Shown here one piece after another: positions 37,101 to 49,416 of a stretch of DNA of 64,000 bases. A program made the position numbers and the translations under genes. The stretch is from assembly GCA_000499405.2 (NCBI GenBank), contig HG738137.1, forward strand, positions 10,828,621 to 10,892,620, in the 5' to 3' direction. Source of the stretch: Onchocerca volvulus. Lineage: Eukaryota; Nematoda; Chromadorea; Rhabditida; Onchocercidae. Under the pieces are notes generated by a model. The model was not told the DNA's origin and did no database searches. It saw nothing but the letters and a program-made list of their open reading frames with translations. Positions within the stretch are counted from its first letter, which is position 1, and the number at the start of each line of letters is the position of its first letter.

Positions 37101-40100
37101 AATTTGCATTTCAGAAACAAAGTGACGCTGACTTCAATACAACTTGATGTCTTGAAAATATCTGAAAAAATTGATAATATTACTAATGCAAAACTCGCTT
37201 CTTTACATATGGTTAGTTAGTGATTTTCTACTACTTTTTACTGGTTTTTTTTTTTTTTTAATTAGCATAAATATCATTTACTAGTGATTAACTGGGCTCA
37301 GTTAACGCTGATCACAGTTATGAAACATGTTTCCAGTCATCGGAATATAAATGAATAACTACAAATGATGTCATATCCGAACTTTTTCATTTGCAATTTT
37401 ATTTTGAAATACAGTAATCTTATATGTGACATTTTTCTACTAATAGGTGATTTGGAAGATTTGATTCTCTATTACAGAAACATCCAAGGTAGCTAAGACC
37501 TGCTAAGCTATAGAAAGTTATGCTTATTTGGAAGGATGGAACACATGTCTTTATTTCAGCAATCTTGTCAACACAGTGGTCAGAATCGTTCAATGCCAAT
37601 GATTGAATCCGTTCATATGCAGCAATTCCAGTGATTTTTACTTTTAAAATTAATTATCCTACCAAGTTTAACTATTACAAAATAAGATTTTCCAGATCTG
37701 GTAGGCTATCGAATGGTTTAGGAATTTCAGAATCCAACTACAAGTTGCATGAAAGGATGGTAATGCTTCTTCTCTTAGTATAAAAAATGTATCAACCACT
37801 GCATGTTTCAAGACAGTTGTGGGAATATAAGTTTCTCGTTTAGTGTTCTCTCATCGAATATCCTTTCCTATTCATTGTTTCAATATTCGAATGTGATAGA
37901 GTTATAATAGCTCAACGATTGTATGTCATACAAGATGTGCCATTTATAGTAATTTTCATTTCTTAAGATAATTAAATTCTTCCTTCACTGCTAAATTGAT
38001 TTAGTAAATTATTTCTATTTTAATGGAAAATAAACTCGTCGACTTACCACTCGCTCTTTATTGTTTTACTTTTTCTGATGTTTCGAAATGTAAGAGGGTA
38101 GTCATAATTGTTGATTTGACACAAAAACTGGAGTATTAATGGCATTCACCAGTTCAACTTTAAAGGAAATAAATCGGAATGCAACTCACATAGTTAGAAA
38201 TCTAAACGATTGTTCGAAGCGTAGATCACACCATATCATGGAAAATGTCCAACTTCCTCCAAGTATGCATTTTTAATTAACAATCGCATCTTCTTAATTT
38301 TAGTGAATGAAACTAGTTGTTATACTTCATTCTACAAAAAGTGATTAGAATTATTTTGCTCTGCTATTTAGAGACGACATTATTTGCGAAGTTTGCGGAG
38401 TATAAAATACGATTTTTTTTTCAGAACTGTCGCATTATGTACAGTCAAGAAAAATGATCCCTTCGATAATACCAGTTGTGGTACCCGTTGCTGTTCCGCT
38501 ACAGTGTCCTTCAAGCTACGAAACTTTTAATAGAAGTACGTGAAATAACTTCACTATAAAGCCGAAATAATCAGATTTTCTGGATAATTCTCAGTAATAC
38601 TGAGTCTAATAAGGGCAAAGTATTAATGGCTTTATCATACATCTTTCAATACCTGGAAGTAATTATCTTCAAACAGTGTTATTATCAGTGATTGTTTTAG
38701 TTTTTCTGCTTAGGACGTGATGGACGTAATCAATATCAATATGACAAACATGGATACGGACAGTTAAATGGTAATAAATTAAAAATAAAAAGAACCAATT
38801 TTCATGTACAAATGCGCAGAAAGCAGCCGAAAAGCAATATCAAAGTGCTTAAGAAATGGCAACATGATAAACATTGTGAAGATCGTCCATTCACCAATAA
38901 GGTTTCTTGATTCCATCAAAAACATAGTTTTCATTATAGTAAGGTGTAATTTTCATTTCATATTTCTTTTCAAATGTAAGTTCCTAAATAATTAAAAGAG
39001 AGAGATCTTAGAACAGAGCAGTGGAATGAATTTATTAAAGTAGTAGAATTATGCAAATTTTTTTCCAAACAAAACCGCTGATCACTTGCTAAAATTCTAT
39101 CATCAGTCGAAACAATTCATATTTATTATTTGCATTATTTTTGCACTTTATTTCTATGCTATATAAATAAATTTTTAGAAAATTTCGAGAACCTTTTATG
39201 TGCGGAGACTCCGCAATCGTGAAGGCAAATTGTTGTATACTTCCGATGAATCATCAACAGATGAAATTCCTCTCGGTGAGGCACAATGCCAGTTTATTAT
39301 CAATGATGATGATGCTGTTGTTGAAAACAAAGTTAGTTCATAATTATATTTGTAACAGTAGAGAATCTGTAGATTTCGGAAGTATTAAATGTTTTGTCAT
39401 TTATTTATAATAAAGTTTCTAGGAGTGTTTTACAGATAGATATTGCTGCTAATTTATTGGAAAAGGAGCTTGTTCTTGATATCGATGATCCTTTTGTACA
39501 GTCAAGAAAATATGCTCCAGCTTATCAGGTTTTGCTAGATCTTTCGAACTTTTCTATTTATAGTTCTTGAAGAATTTTGGTAATGATGTACTACTTTTCT
39601 TCTTTATCATTTTCTTCGCGATTTTCATTTGTAAAATAAAATATGAAAGTAATTGGAACATTCATTCCAGGCTTTCTTTGAACATGTGAAAGTAAATGAA
39701 GGTGATGAAGTACTAGTGAAACGAAGTGACGATGACCATAATAATAAAAATTGGCCATTATTCTTCGTACAGATTCAGCGTGACGATTTGCTTGATGTAT
39801 TGGAGGAACTTGATTCATTGCAACCAACAATTTCAATTAGTGAAGAAGAATTGGTAATTGATTCATAGTACTTTAACTTTAAAAAATTTAGCTAAGTTTA
39901 ACTTCAGAAATTTGATTAAGTTTTATTGCATCCGTTGCTGGCAACTCTTCCAATAAATGCTGTTTTGTTCCTGATAATACGATTTTAATGCCTTGTCTTT
40001 AATGACTTGCATAGATCAGAAACAGAAACATGTAACGAGTCGTATCTTTAAATAATAAATTGTTTGCGATTTTATATCATGGTAGCATTGTGACGCTTAC

Positions 40101-40960
40101 TTTTATGCAATTTTATCTGTATTTAAGGACATAAACTTGGATGACGACTGTGATAGTTGAATGTAAGATTGAATATTTGTTTCGATAACTTGATCCATTA
40201 TGTTATTTTGCTTAGTATACTGAATCTCATCAGGCGGTATATGATCGAATTAGGAAGATAAAAAGTTGTTAAGAAATAATCTGAGTTAGATATGATATTT
40301 CTTCCCCGTATGAAATTATTTGTTCTTGATTTTTCAGCAAGTGGGTACCTTATGTTTGTCATTTTGTCATACATTTGAATCAATGTTTCGAGCAGTCATA
40401 ACAAAAATATCAGATGCTGGCATTGAAGTTTATTATGTCGATTATGGCAATTATGAAACAGTGAACAGGAACGATCTAAAGTCAATTAGTAATTTGGTAA
40501 ACATATTTTTAGCAATTTAATTTGTAAACTATTAGCATATGTAAGCAATCAAAAAGTGGAATTAATGGAACGGTTTAGTGGCTAATTTTATTAGCTACTT
40601 GTGGGATATTAGTGTTGAACCATTCCGATGTGTAGTCCTACTAGCATTTAGGCTTTGAAATAATATTATGATAGGTAGTTGCTGTGCAGTGATATTAAAA
40701 CTTTTTACTGGTAGAGAGAAATGGTTGCTGATTTATGCCTATTTTAGCCTGATATCGCTTGCACCTATCCAGGAATGGCGATTCCTTGCATGCTGTTCAA
40801 TTCATGTGTCGCAGCAACTCTTCCGAATTATGTGGAAGCCGAAGACGGAATTGTAACAAAATTGAAGGGTGCTGTTTCGTGTGATCACCTTTCGTTCCGA
40901 ATTCGAATACTAAAAATTCATGAAGATGGAGTTTGCATTGTTAAATATATCTCGTCATAG
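31177..40960 (+). CDS. Multi-Tudor domain protein
   Basis: Tudor domains bind methylated arginines and commonly scaffold germ granules and small-RNA complexes; the partner here is unknown. Exons: 31177-31201, 32809-33018, 33151-33227, 33562-33745, 33959-34080, 34153-34260, 34890-35057, 35608-35736, 36024-36197, 36372-36464, 36651-36991, 37115-37211, 37560-37630, 38198-38262, 38425-38535, 38714-38901, 39179-39331, 39436-39528, 39671-39853, 40338-40496, 40748-40960. That gives about 987 residues, in frame throughout if exon 8 ends before GTGTAC. Three Tudor-like units are visible: FRGTLIGQPSAISLLYGIDV (near residue 95), ALVMHIDYRAIVTDF then YLVDFG (near 345), and FRAVITKISDAGIEVYYVDY then GNYETV (near 880). 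A serine- and acid-rich linker (exon 11) and a Lys/Arg-rich segment (exon 16) separate them. C. elegans EKL-1, ERI-5 and RSD-6 are candidate relatives, but I cannot choose. The ATG follows a CTCAG acceptor closely. Confidence 0.85.
36998..37060. repeat. 21-bp tandem repeat, three exact copies
   Basis: The unit AACTTTCATTTGAATTATTTT occurs three times head-to-tail without a mismatch, starting seven bases after the proposed end of Tudor exon 11, inside the following intron. Perfect identity points to recent expansion. Confidence 0.95.
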
Positions 40961-41459
40961 ATATTGTCTTGCTTATGAATGTATTTCAATTATAATATCA
41001 AGTTCTCATTGCTTACAAGTTATCAATTATTTTGGCTGAAAATTATGTTTGTTTTTAAGAATGAATATTTGTTTAATCGGCCAAATACTTTTGTATGAAA
41101 TTTGCTGTTATGTAAATAATCAGAAGTGATTGTTTGTTATATAAATGTCGCAAATGCTTAGTCCTTTAATTTTATCGATGACTCTTTTTTTGCAAATTTA
41201 AGTAATTATATTAGTTTCTAGATTTTTTTCAGTATCGATCTTTTTATAAATTTTTCCTACAATGCAGTGATTTAATTTTTATTTCAGAACCTTTTTTTTT
41301 TTTTTTTTATTGGCGTTAGACTGAAGATTATTTTACTGCTACCTCTTCTCCACCATATTCAGTTTTTTTATAGTGTGGCTTAACTTCAGCGTAATTCAAA
41401 GCCCTGTTTGATATTTCTTACTGTTATCGCCATTCAAATTAAGGATATTGTTGTCCTTA
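40961..41459. other. 3' flank of the Tudor gene
   Basis: AT-rich, no gene seen. It presumably contains the Tudor 3' UTR. It ends at the left terminus of the large Helitron. Confidence 0.5.
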
Positions 41460-44400
41460 TCTAAATAAAAATGTAAATGCTACTTGTTACTTCGCAATAA
41501 TCTCCGCAAGTTCTCCATCAATTCTTTTCAAGTCTTGACACAACCTTGCATTCGAATAAGCGTGTGTTTTTATATGAAGATACGTTTTTGTTCACATGCG
41601 TGACAACTGAAAGTAAGTGAGAGAGTGTTTATTGACTCCGCCTTCTTTTTTCTCTCATTCTCCTTCCTCCCATCTCTCTAATAATAATAAGCCTTCCTTT
41701 TTTTCTCTCATTCTCCCTCTGCCTCCCATTTCTCTCTATTGCTATTTTTATTATGTTACGTGGATTTATCCAAGGGAAGAAAAAATGCTTTCTGATGTGG
41801 CAGATGAATATAAAAATTTTTTCATTTTTTTCGTAACAAGTCCGAACAAAAAAATTTAGATATCTGTTAAATTTCGAATTCGAAATTTTTTCTCTTTAAT
41901 AAAGATTAGCTTAATTTTTTTTGAAAAAAGGCATCAGTTTAACCAAAGAATTTTTATTACATTAATTCTAAATATTTTTTAGGATCAAGCTTTTTGCTCA
42001 GTTAATCTTCTCGGATTTGATTTTGATTTAACTTAATTTGATGTAAATTCAATGTTAAATTATTAACTCATATCTTTCTTCATTTTTCCATAGATTTAAT
42101 ATTCAAATCCATCATGAATAATGTTGATTTAGAATTTAATATAAGTGATAATAATTCTTTCTTTTTTAAATTTTATTCTTATTACATCTTTATTTGTTTA
42201 TTTTTATCTATCAATCTAAAATTGTGCTTAGAAATCGCGAACAAAGCTCTCAATCAATTGAGAATGCCATCACCGAATCGACCTGCTGCTGCTTCGCTCG
42301 ATGTAGAATTGCGTCGCGAACAAAATTGCACACGACTGATCTTTCGTCATATGTGCAATCAAATATTCCTAAGCTAAAAAACATTAAGCCAGTGTTTGAG
42401 CAAAAAGGTATTTACAATCAAATAATGCAAACTGTCAGTGAGGGGTCGGAAAAATCTTTTTAGGTGCGGCAGGAGGAACTGGTAAAACGTTCCTAAGCAG
42501 CAATTTGCTTTAGCTCCTTGCATCATCCGGAATAGCTGCAACATTGCTGCCAGATCGAAGAATTGTCATTTTGCTTTGAATGAAATTGCCATTAAACATA
42601 CAGTTCATTGAAACTCCCACATGCAACATTTCCAAGACATTCGGCATGAGAAAAGTATTGCAAAATTGCAAACTTATTGTTTGGGATGAATTTACAATGG
42701 CGCACAAAAAATCGGTCGATGCTCTTGTTCGATCATTGCAAGATTTGTTTGGAAATATCAGACCATTTGGGAAGGTATCAATATTGTTTGTAGAAGATTT
42801 CAAGCAAACATTACCGGTCATTCTTCGATCGACATCAGCGGACGAAATAAGTGCTTGCCGGAAATACTGTACTTTGTGGCGACTCGTAAAGACGTTAAAA
42901 TTAACTACAAATATGCGTGTTCAGTTGCAAAACGATCGATTAGCTGGAATATTTTCATATCAATTGCTGGAAATTGGGAACGGAAAGATGGCAGTCGATC
43001 TGACCATAAGACGAATTTTATTGCCTCATAACTTCTGCAATTTAGTAATGTCAAAAGAAGAGCTAGCTGAAGAAATATTTCCCGATATTCAAACCAATTA
43101 TAAGAATCACGATTGGCTGAGTGAACGAGCTATTCTTGCGGCCAAGAACAAAGACGTCGATGAACTCAAGAATATTATACAGTCTAACATTCAAAGCGAA
43201 ACAGTCACATATAAGTCCGTCGAAACTGTTGTGGAAGCAGATGAAGCGGCTAAGGTTTTGTTTTTTCATAAAAGAATCAAATTAACAAAAAATAAACAAC
43301 AAAAATAGAATAAAATTATAAGCATTCTGTTGATCAAAATAAAAATTCATTAGATTCAGGTTTAATCCAACAGAATTTTTGAATTCGCTCGATCTGCCAG
43401 GGATGTCACTCCATGTGCTGAATTGAAAATCGGTGTGCCAATTATTGTGTTGCGAAATATTAACCAGCCAAACTTTGCAACGGCATGCTGCTTGCAGTAA
43501 AAAAATTAATGAGCAACGTAACAGCGGCAACAATCTTGATAGGACCTTTGAGAGGTGAAGATATCCTTATTCCCCGCATTTCTATGATTCCAACGGATGT
43601 GCCATTTCAGTTTAAGAGATTGCGATTCCCAATTCGATTGGCATTTGCATCCACTATCAACAAAGCTCAGGGTCAGTTTTCAGAATTATGCGGTTTAGAT
43701 CTAGAGACGAATTGCTTCTCACATGGACAATTATATGGTGCGTGTTCTAGAGTCGGCAAATCATACAATCTCTATTATCTATACAGAAATAAACAAAAAT
43801 ATTGTACACCCATAAGTATTGTGAAATTAAACATATTAGATGTGATTGAAAACCAAAAGATGTCAACTAACGCCATGACAATAATTGTAAACAAAAATAC
43901 TAAAGATCAAGTTGCACGACATAGTTTCAAAGAGACGGCAAATATGTTTACCACCAAAACGCTCCAATTCACAGATAAACGACAAAAATCGACGCAGCAA
44001 CAGCAACAGTTCGGAGTTCCAAGGATTCCAGTTCGACAGTTCAAAGCGACACAACAGTAGCAATAATCCGGCAATTCACTTGAATAGTATTCTTCTCTAT
44101 TATCGACAGAGGATAGAATAACCCAGTGATTAATTTGCCTGGATATTCTCTAATAATTGTTTGTTACGAAGAAACACTTTTCATCAATCATTAAAACATT
44201 TCTCAACAGTATTCATCTCTGTCACACAAGACACAAAAAACCTCTTCACACTTATTGCTGACCTAGTCTAATCACAAAAGCAAGAATCAATCTCCAATCC
44301 AACCAAATTACAAAATATCATTTTTCTCAACACTAGATACATGCGCCTTCTCTTTTTTTTTTTCCTTTTTTTTTCTACTTAACCAAACTGAGCTACAGCA

Positions 44401-44578
44401 ACGCTTGTGTATGTGCATATTCGAATGTAGCGTTGTGTTAAAATTCCAAAGCAATAGGTAAGGACTTTCCGATATTTAAGATTTTGAATTAATATAGATA
44501 AGACGCCTGTTTAAGAACTTTCGGGGGTTTAAGACTTTGAACAAACGAACATTAACATTTCTATTTATACAGATTAGC
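41460..44578 (+). mobile_element. Helitron-like element with decayed PIF1-type helicase
   Basis: The left end is TC followed by TAAATAAAAATGTAAATGC. The right end (about 44541-44570) holds CAAACGAACATTAACATTTC then TATTTATACAG, roughly its reverse complement. Both ends and the 200 bp of right subterminal sequence match the short element at 4084-5139. The interior encodes a plus-strand PIF1-like helicase related to the C-terminal domain of Helitron transposases, broken by stops and frame changes. No intact Rep (HUH) nuclease motif is visible. The element would be a dead, formerly autonomous copy, or one that had already lost Rep. Confidence 0.8.
42390..44060 (+). pseudogene. Helitron PIF1-like DNA helicase pseudogene
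   Basis: Helicase motifs appear in order but not in one frame. Walker A GAAGGTGKTF is near 42466-42495, followed by a stop near 42511. Walker B IVWDEFTMAHK is at about 42676-42710. LTTNMRVQLQNDRLAG is near 42900-42950, GNGK near 42980 and WLSERAILAAKNKDVDEL near 43115-43170, and this frame stops at 43308. The C-terminal part resumes in another frame at 43485 with RLAFASTINKAQGQ and CFSHGQLYGACSRVGKS. A Gln-rich tail follows. Frame changes near 42520-42580 and 43260-43490 mean no functional product. The family assignment rests on long stretches typical of animal Helitron helicases. Confidence 0.88.
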
Positions 44579-44665
44579 AGGAGCTAGATACGCGAAGAGT
44601 GGCCGGCCCCCATAAACTAGCTGAATCGGCCACGCTCCGGTGGCCAGGTCCAGCTAGTTAAAAAA
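44579..44665. other. GC-rich palindromic island at the Helitron's right edge
   Basis: An isolated GC-rich patch with nested inverted repeats: GAGTGGCCGG near 44599 pairs with CGGCCACGCTC near 44627, and the motif AGCTAG/CTAGCT recurs at 44581, 44617 and 44654. It directly follows the conserved right end of the element. It could be the 3' hairpin region of the Helitron, an insertion-site feature or a small separate palindrome. Confidence 0.5.
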
Positions 44666-45595
44666 TAAAACTTGTTTAACTACATCTTGATTTAACATTA
44701 TCAGCTATCTTAAGAAAAAGACGAAAGAATTTTCGTTTATCGTTCATTTTTCTGGGAAATTTAAGTTGCAATTTGAAGTTATTCGAAATTGAATAAGAAC
44801 GTTCCCTTATATTTCTACTACATTTCCAAGAGAAGATTTTCCTCGTCATGAAGCGGAAATTGGAAATTACATTTGGTTAGTGGGCTTAATGGGAATTTTC
44901 ATGATAGGACAGAGAAAGAATTTGAACAGTGTTGCCCCATTAACGGATGGTATACGATCCTTTTTAAGTTGTTCTATAGTGCGTTACTTTATCGTTATTA
45001 ATTATATAATTTGATCGAGAATATATAGTCTACAGTTTGACACATGTTTGCAACTAAAAATTTTGTTAAATAATTTATGGGTCATTTTGGACTAATGAAA
45101 TAAAACGATAATTCAACGGAAAATAGTTCAAATCTTTAATGAAGAAATATTTGAGCACGAATACGATGCAACAAAAGTAAAGATATACAAAAATACAAAA
45201 AAAGACATTAAGAATGGGAACCGATTGAGTAATTATGTGAGTCTATTATTTGAATTTTCAGAGATGAAATCATAACCAAATTTCCCTATGCTACTTGTAT
45301 CCTGGATTAATTCCGGATTTCACATATGGTTTAAGGAATGTTATTTAAACTAATGGAAGAATTACATACAAGCATTAGGATGATGGCATATTTGGGACGA
45401 AAATGCATTTTTCTTGTAGGTCTTCCGGAAAATTATCAAAAATAAAAAATGAAAACCCTGGAAATTTAAACCAGAAAGTTACATCCCAGATATGCCTCTA
45501 TATTTTTCAGAACACTAACATTCCAATATATAAATATAAATATATTATAAAGTGAAATCTGCATAATGTGATTCCTATAGTTGTCCATTTCCAAA
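44666..45595. other. Intergenic region
   Basis: AT-rich, no gene recognised. The right part is the 3' flank of the TNFAIP8-like gene. Confidence 0.5.
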
Positions 45596-47167
45596 TTACA
45601 ATTCTTCCCTATCAATAAGTAATTCGAGATCCATTATAACTTTCGGAAGAAGCTTCCTGTGTTCACCATCTGCTCGGAAGAGTGAATTCAACACCGAATC
45701 CTGTAGAAACGATAAATTAAACTTTAACAATTTTATTATAACTTTGTCATTATTAATAAACTTGTTGACAACTGTGATTTTATGACAATTAACAAATACA
45801 ATTTTCTGCATATATCTCTTCTATACAAAGGCATATAAAGACTGGAACAATTTACCTTACATAGATGTTCAAAAATCATATCTAAGCGTTGTTTGGATTT
45901 GCCACTAAGGATCTGTTCTACCAATGGTACTAAGTGATGATAAGTTTCCTTGAGTAGTGCATTCAAATATGTACAATCATATGAGAATGCCACTCTACCG
46001 AACGAAATGACAGTAAGACAAAGTTGGCGCATTTGTTGCTGAATTTTTGCAAGTTGATTTAATTGCTCTGCCGTAAATTTTTCATTTCGTAATACTACAC
46101 CCAATTTGATAACAAGTTTGATAATATTTTTCACCACCTGCAGATAAATTAATTTTTTCAATATTTACTATTCAAATGCACTATTATTACTATAAACTTC
46201 TTTCTATTCTGCATTTCGATATTCAAGTCTACATTTTTCTTTTCCAATCATCAAACTATTCTATTGAATTAATCATTTGACTTGGCTATCGGCAGTTCAG
46301 ATCAACTATTTTACCAACCAATATGTAGAAAGTATTTCTTCATATATTCGATGATTGCGAAAAGCTGCCTTATCCAATTTCCATACTATTTTAAATTTTT
46401 CATTCTAATATTGTGAAGAAATTTCTGGATCGAAAATTTCAAACAATTATGAAATTTATTCAGTTAAGAAAAAAAAAAAGAACCTTTTCAGCGATCATTT
46501 TATTATATATCGTTTTCAGGATTTGATGAAGATAATCGAACAAACGAAGAGTGACATCATCCATAAATAATTTCACATTATTTTTTGAAATTATTTTAGA
46601 AAGAATCTTTTTTTGAGCACGTACAGCGATTGTTGCCGAGCTAAACTGTTGTTGTTGTCCGATTTCATCGCTTTCTGAAGTTTAATTTTCAAATTGCGAG
46701 ACTTTTCCTTTTTGTAAAATCTCAAAATCATTTTTTTTTTTTTTTTTGGACTAACAAATTAATCGATATGCTTTATTTCCATATTAATCGACATGTTTTG
46801 TAACCACAGTATTCTGATTGTTAAGTACTATTTTGAGCATCACATTGAAAAATTGCCCAAGCCATTAAATCTATGAAAAATGCGCTCAAAAATATTCAAA
46901 ATTGAATTCAGAGAAGAGCAATCTTTTCTCAATTTAATTCGATGAATTTAGAATTAAATTAAAATCTGAATAAAACCGAAAATATTTTAAAAGATCATGT
47001 ATTATTCGAAAATTTTCGCATTGCAACAAGATGAAAGAAAAAAAAAAAAAAAAGAAAGGAAAATAAAAACATAAATTGAGAAAAATCGACAATGACTGAA
47101 TTTTCAAAAGAAAAAAGGAAAGTTCAATTTGACCTGTTTCATCTTGATTCATAACAGTAAAATCCAT
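45596..47167 (-). CDS. TNFAIP8 (TIPE) family protein
   Basis: TIPE proteins are small all-helical cytosolic proteins with a lipid-binding cavity. They transfer or present phosphoinositides and modulate cell death and inflammation in animals. Four exons in gene order: 47167-47134, 46674-46484, 46137-45856, 45700-45596. All phases agree, giving 203 residues, close to the human 198. The family core AVRAQKKILSKIISKN (human ALQAQKKILSKMVSK) is at about residues 28-44. VVKNIIKLVIKLGVVLRNEK (human IIKNLIKTVIKLAILYRNNQ) is at about 76-95, then CLTVISF, and a C-terminus LPKVIMDLELLID. The first exon encodes an acidic leader (MDFTVMNQDET), joined as GT-AG. Its start was chosen because it is the first in-frame ATG after an AG acceptor at the right spacing. 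It converges with the Tudor gene, with the Helitron in between. Confidence 0.9.
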
Positions 47168-47424
47168 ATATTGTTTTACTCTGAAAAACGTGCAAAAAGG
47201 TAAAATAAAGAAAAGACATTTCAATAAATGTCATAATTACACGTACGTTTATCGATCGAAACAAAGCCATTCCATCGTTAATGCTAGACACCGAAAAAAA
47301 TATTCAATAATTGTCCCGGAAGGCTATTAATTATCAATGAAAAAGGAAAAGTTTTTCAAATTGATATTGAGAAGGCGCGCAGCATCAAACTGAATTGAAC
47401 AAAAACGGTTTGATGGAGGAAAAA

Positions 47425-47444
47425 AGAGAGAGAGAGAGAGAGAG
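47425..47444. repeat. (AG)10 microsatellite
   Basis: Ten uninterrupted AG dinucleotides flanked by A runs. Confidence 0.9.
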
Positions 47445-47827
47445 AAAAATTTAATAATAAATGATGGAGATCATGATCATCGATCATTTTGGTATTTATT
47501 CTCATCATTTCCCCTGTCTTATTCTTACCTATCCGCGGTATATCTCTTTTATCTCAGAAGTATTACTTAACTTATTGTTGTTAGCAATGACCGAATTTAG
47601 AAGAAATGATCATATTTTATCGTTGAAAGGAAAAAAAAACAAAAAAGTCTGCGAGAGAAGGAAAACATTTTGAGCGAAAAGTTTTTTTTTTCGTTTATTC
47701 TTTCCGAATGAATTTTCTTTTTTTTTTTTTTTTTTTCGAAAACGCAGAAAAACTTTATGATTGCTCGCACTTTATGATCGCTTTGAATTATTATCAAATA
47801 TCGGTGATATTTAAAATTCTTTTGCAA

Positions 47828-48060
47828 TATATCATCGATATAAATATCAATGTGATGGTATTAAATAGTTCTGGATCATTATTGATTTCTTAAAAATCCT
47901 TCTGTAGCATCACTGATATAAAATATTTACTGATATAAATATCAAATATGATGAAATTAAAGCAATCTTTCAGGATTCTCAGTGATATAAATGCATAATT
48001 AATATAAATATCAAATGTGATGATATTAAACAGTTCTGAAATATTACTGATTTTTTAGCA
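47828..48060. repeat. Degenerate repeat with GATATAAATATC core
   Basis: Three diverged copies of a 55-90 bp unit. The core ATATAAATATCAA appears near 47839, 47935 and 48003, each followed by TGATG-ATTAAA and a TTCTG/TTTCAGG segment, then a CTGATT/CTCAGTGATAT segment. Spacing is irregular (about 65-95 bp), so this is an old minisatellite. Confidence 0.6.
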
Positions 48061-49333
48061 TGAAAAAGAATTTCGAAAAAAAAATTGACGAGAATTTAGA
48101 ATTGAGGGAAACTTTGCATTATTATTATATTACATCCGGCTATCTTTTTGAACATTTACAAAATTAATAGCCAAATTGATGAAGAAAATTTTTGCTCATT
48201 AATTTTAGACAAACTTTTTCAAATCCATTCTATTATTAGTTTTTTTTTTTTTTTTTTTGTTAAACTGAATTTTGAACCGTTTGATTAATGCTGATAATAT
48301 CTCTTTTCAATGTATTCCAAACATTTATTCATCATGCAAATGAAGAATAATGATTGAAAATTAAATGAAACTAAAGATGAATGAGAGTTTCCTAGCAGAC
48401 CTAATTAATATAACTTGACACAGAATATTTGACATATTTTTACAAAGCAAAAGTTATTTTTAGGGCAACACGCTATTTTACACTGATTGCAAGCTGTTAT
48501 TTAAAAAAATTTTTTTTTTCAAATTTTCGAAATTCTCAATTTTCTGTATTTTCCGAGAATGCATTTCTTATCAAATTTAACTACAATATATGAAATATAA
48601 ACTAAAGATTAGTTTTTAATACATTTCGATCAATGATGCAAAAAAAAAAAAGATACAAAAAATCACAATCATATGAAAAATTTTAAAACCATTTCTTTCA
48701 TCATTTTGAAGAATATAATATGATCATAACAAATAATATTTTCCTCTCTTCTATATTCATTAAATTGGTCTTAAATATATTGATCAAATTGGTGATAAGG
48801 AAGTTACAAAAATAAGTTTACATCGAAGTGGTAGCGAGATGAAACCAGTTTGCCTATTTTTTTTTTTTTTACGTCAATTATTCGAATTTTAATCAAAATG
48901 TGAGGAAAACAAGAAGAGAGAAGTTTCGATAAACAATGAATTAAACAATGAACAAGAAGAGAATTTGCTATTTGAAATTAATTATTAATTATCACCAAAT
49001 CAATGAATCAAATTCTTTCCTATACTGTTTCAGCACTTCTTCCAAAAAAAAAAAGAATTGAAATAAAATTGTTCATTTCCAGAAATCTTTTATTTCATTG
49101 CTAACAACAATCTGATTGATGGAAATGAAGGGCATCAAAGGAAATGAAATAAATTCTTTTAAAAGTCTCACTTAGGATTTAACATTTAAGATAAAAAGCA
49201 TCATCATCTGTCTTCTTTCTTTGACAAGTTTCTTTAATTATTGCTTTGAAAAATTTGACATATTCCTTGTCATCATTGTCACCAATGGAATAAATTCAAC
49301 AAATTTTCAAATGTTCCATTTTTGCATTTCTCA

Positions 49334-49334
<1 letters not shown>

Positions 49335-49414
<80 letters not shown>
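49335..49414. repeat. 80-bp poly(A) tract
   Basis: Eighty consecutive A, by far the longest homopolymer in the window, followed by GGAACAAAATG. No source-gene sequence is recognisable upstream, so a processed retrocopy is not supported. Confidence 0.95.

Positions 49415-49416
<2 letters not shown>

Noticed and set aside
41617..41859. 80-codon Ser/Phe-rich frame near the Helitron's left end
   Set aside because: Pyrimidine-rich low-complexity sequence within the element and not conserved in the short copy.
49335..49414. Poly(A) tract as the tail of a processed pseudogene
   Set aside because: No coding or UTR-like similarity to any gene seen in the window precedes it, and no flanking duplication was evident.
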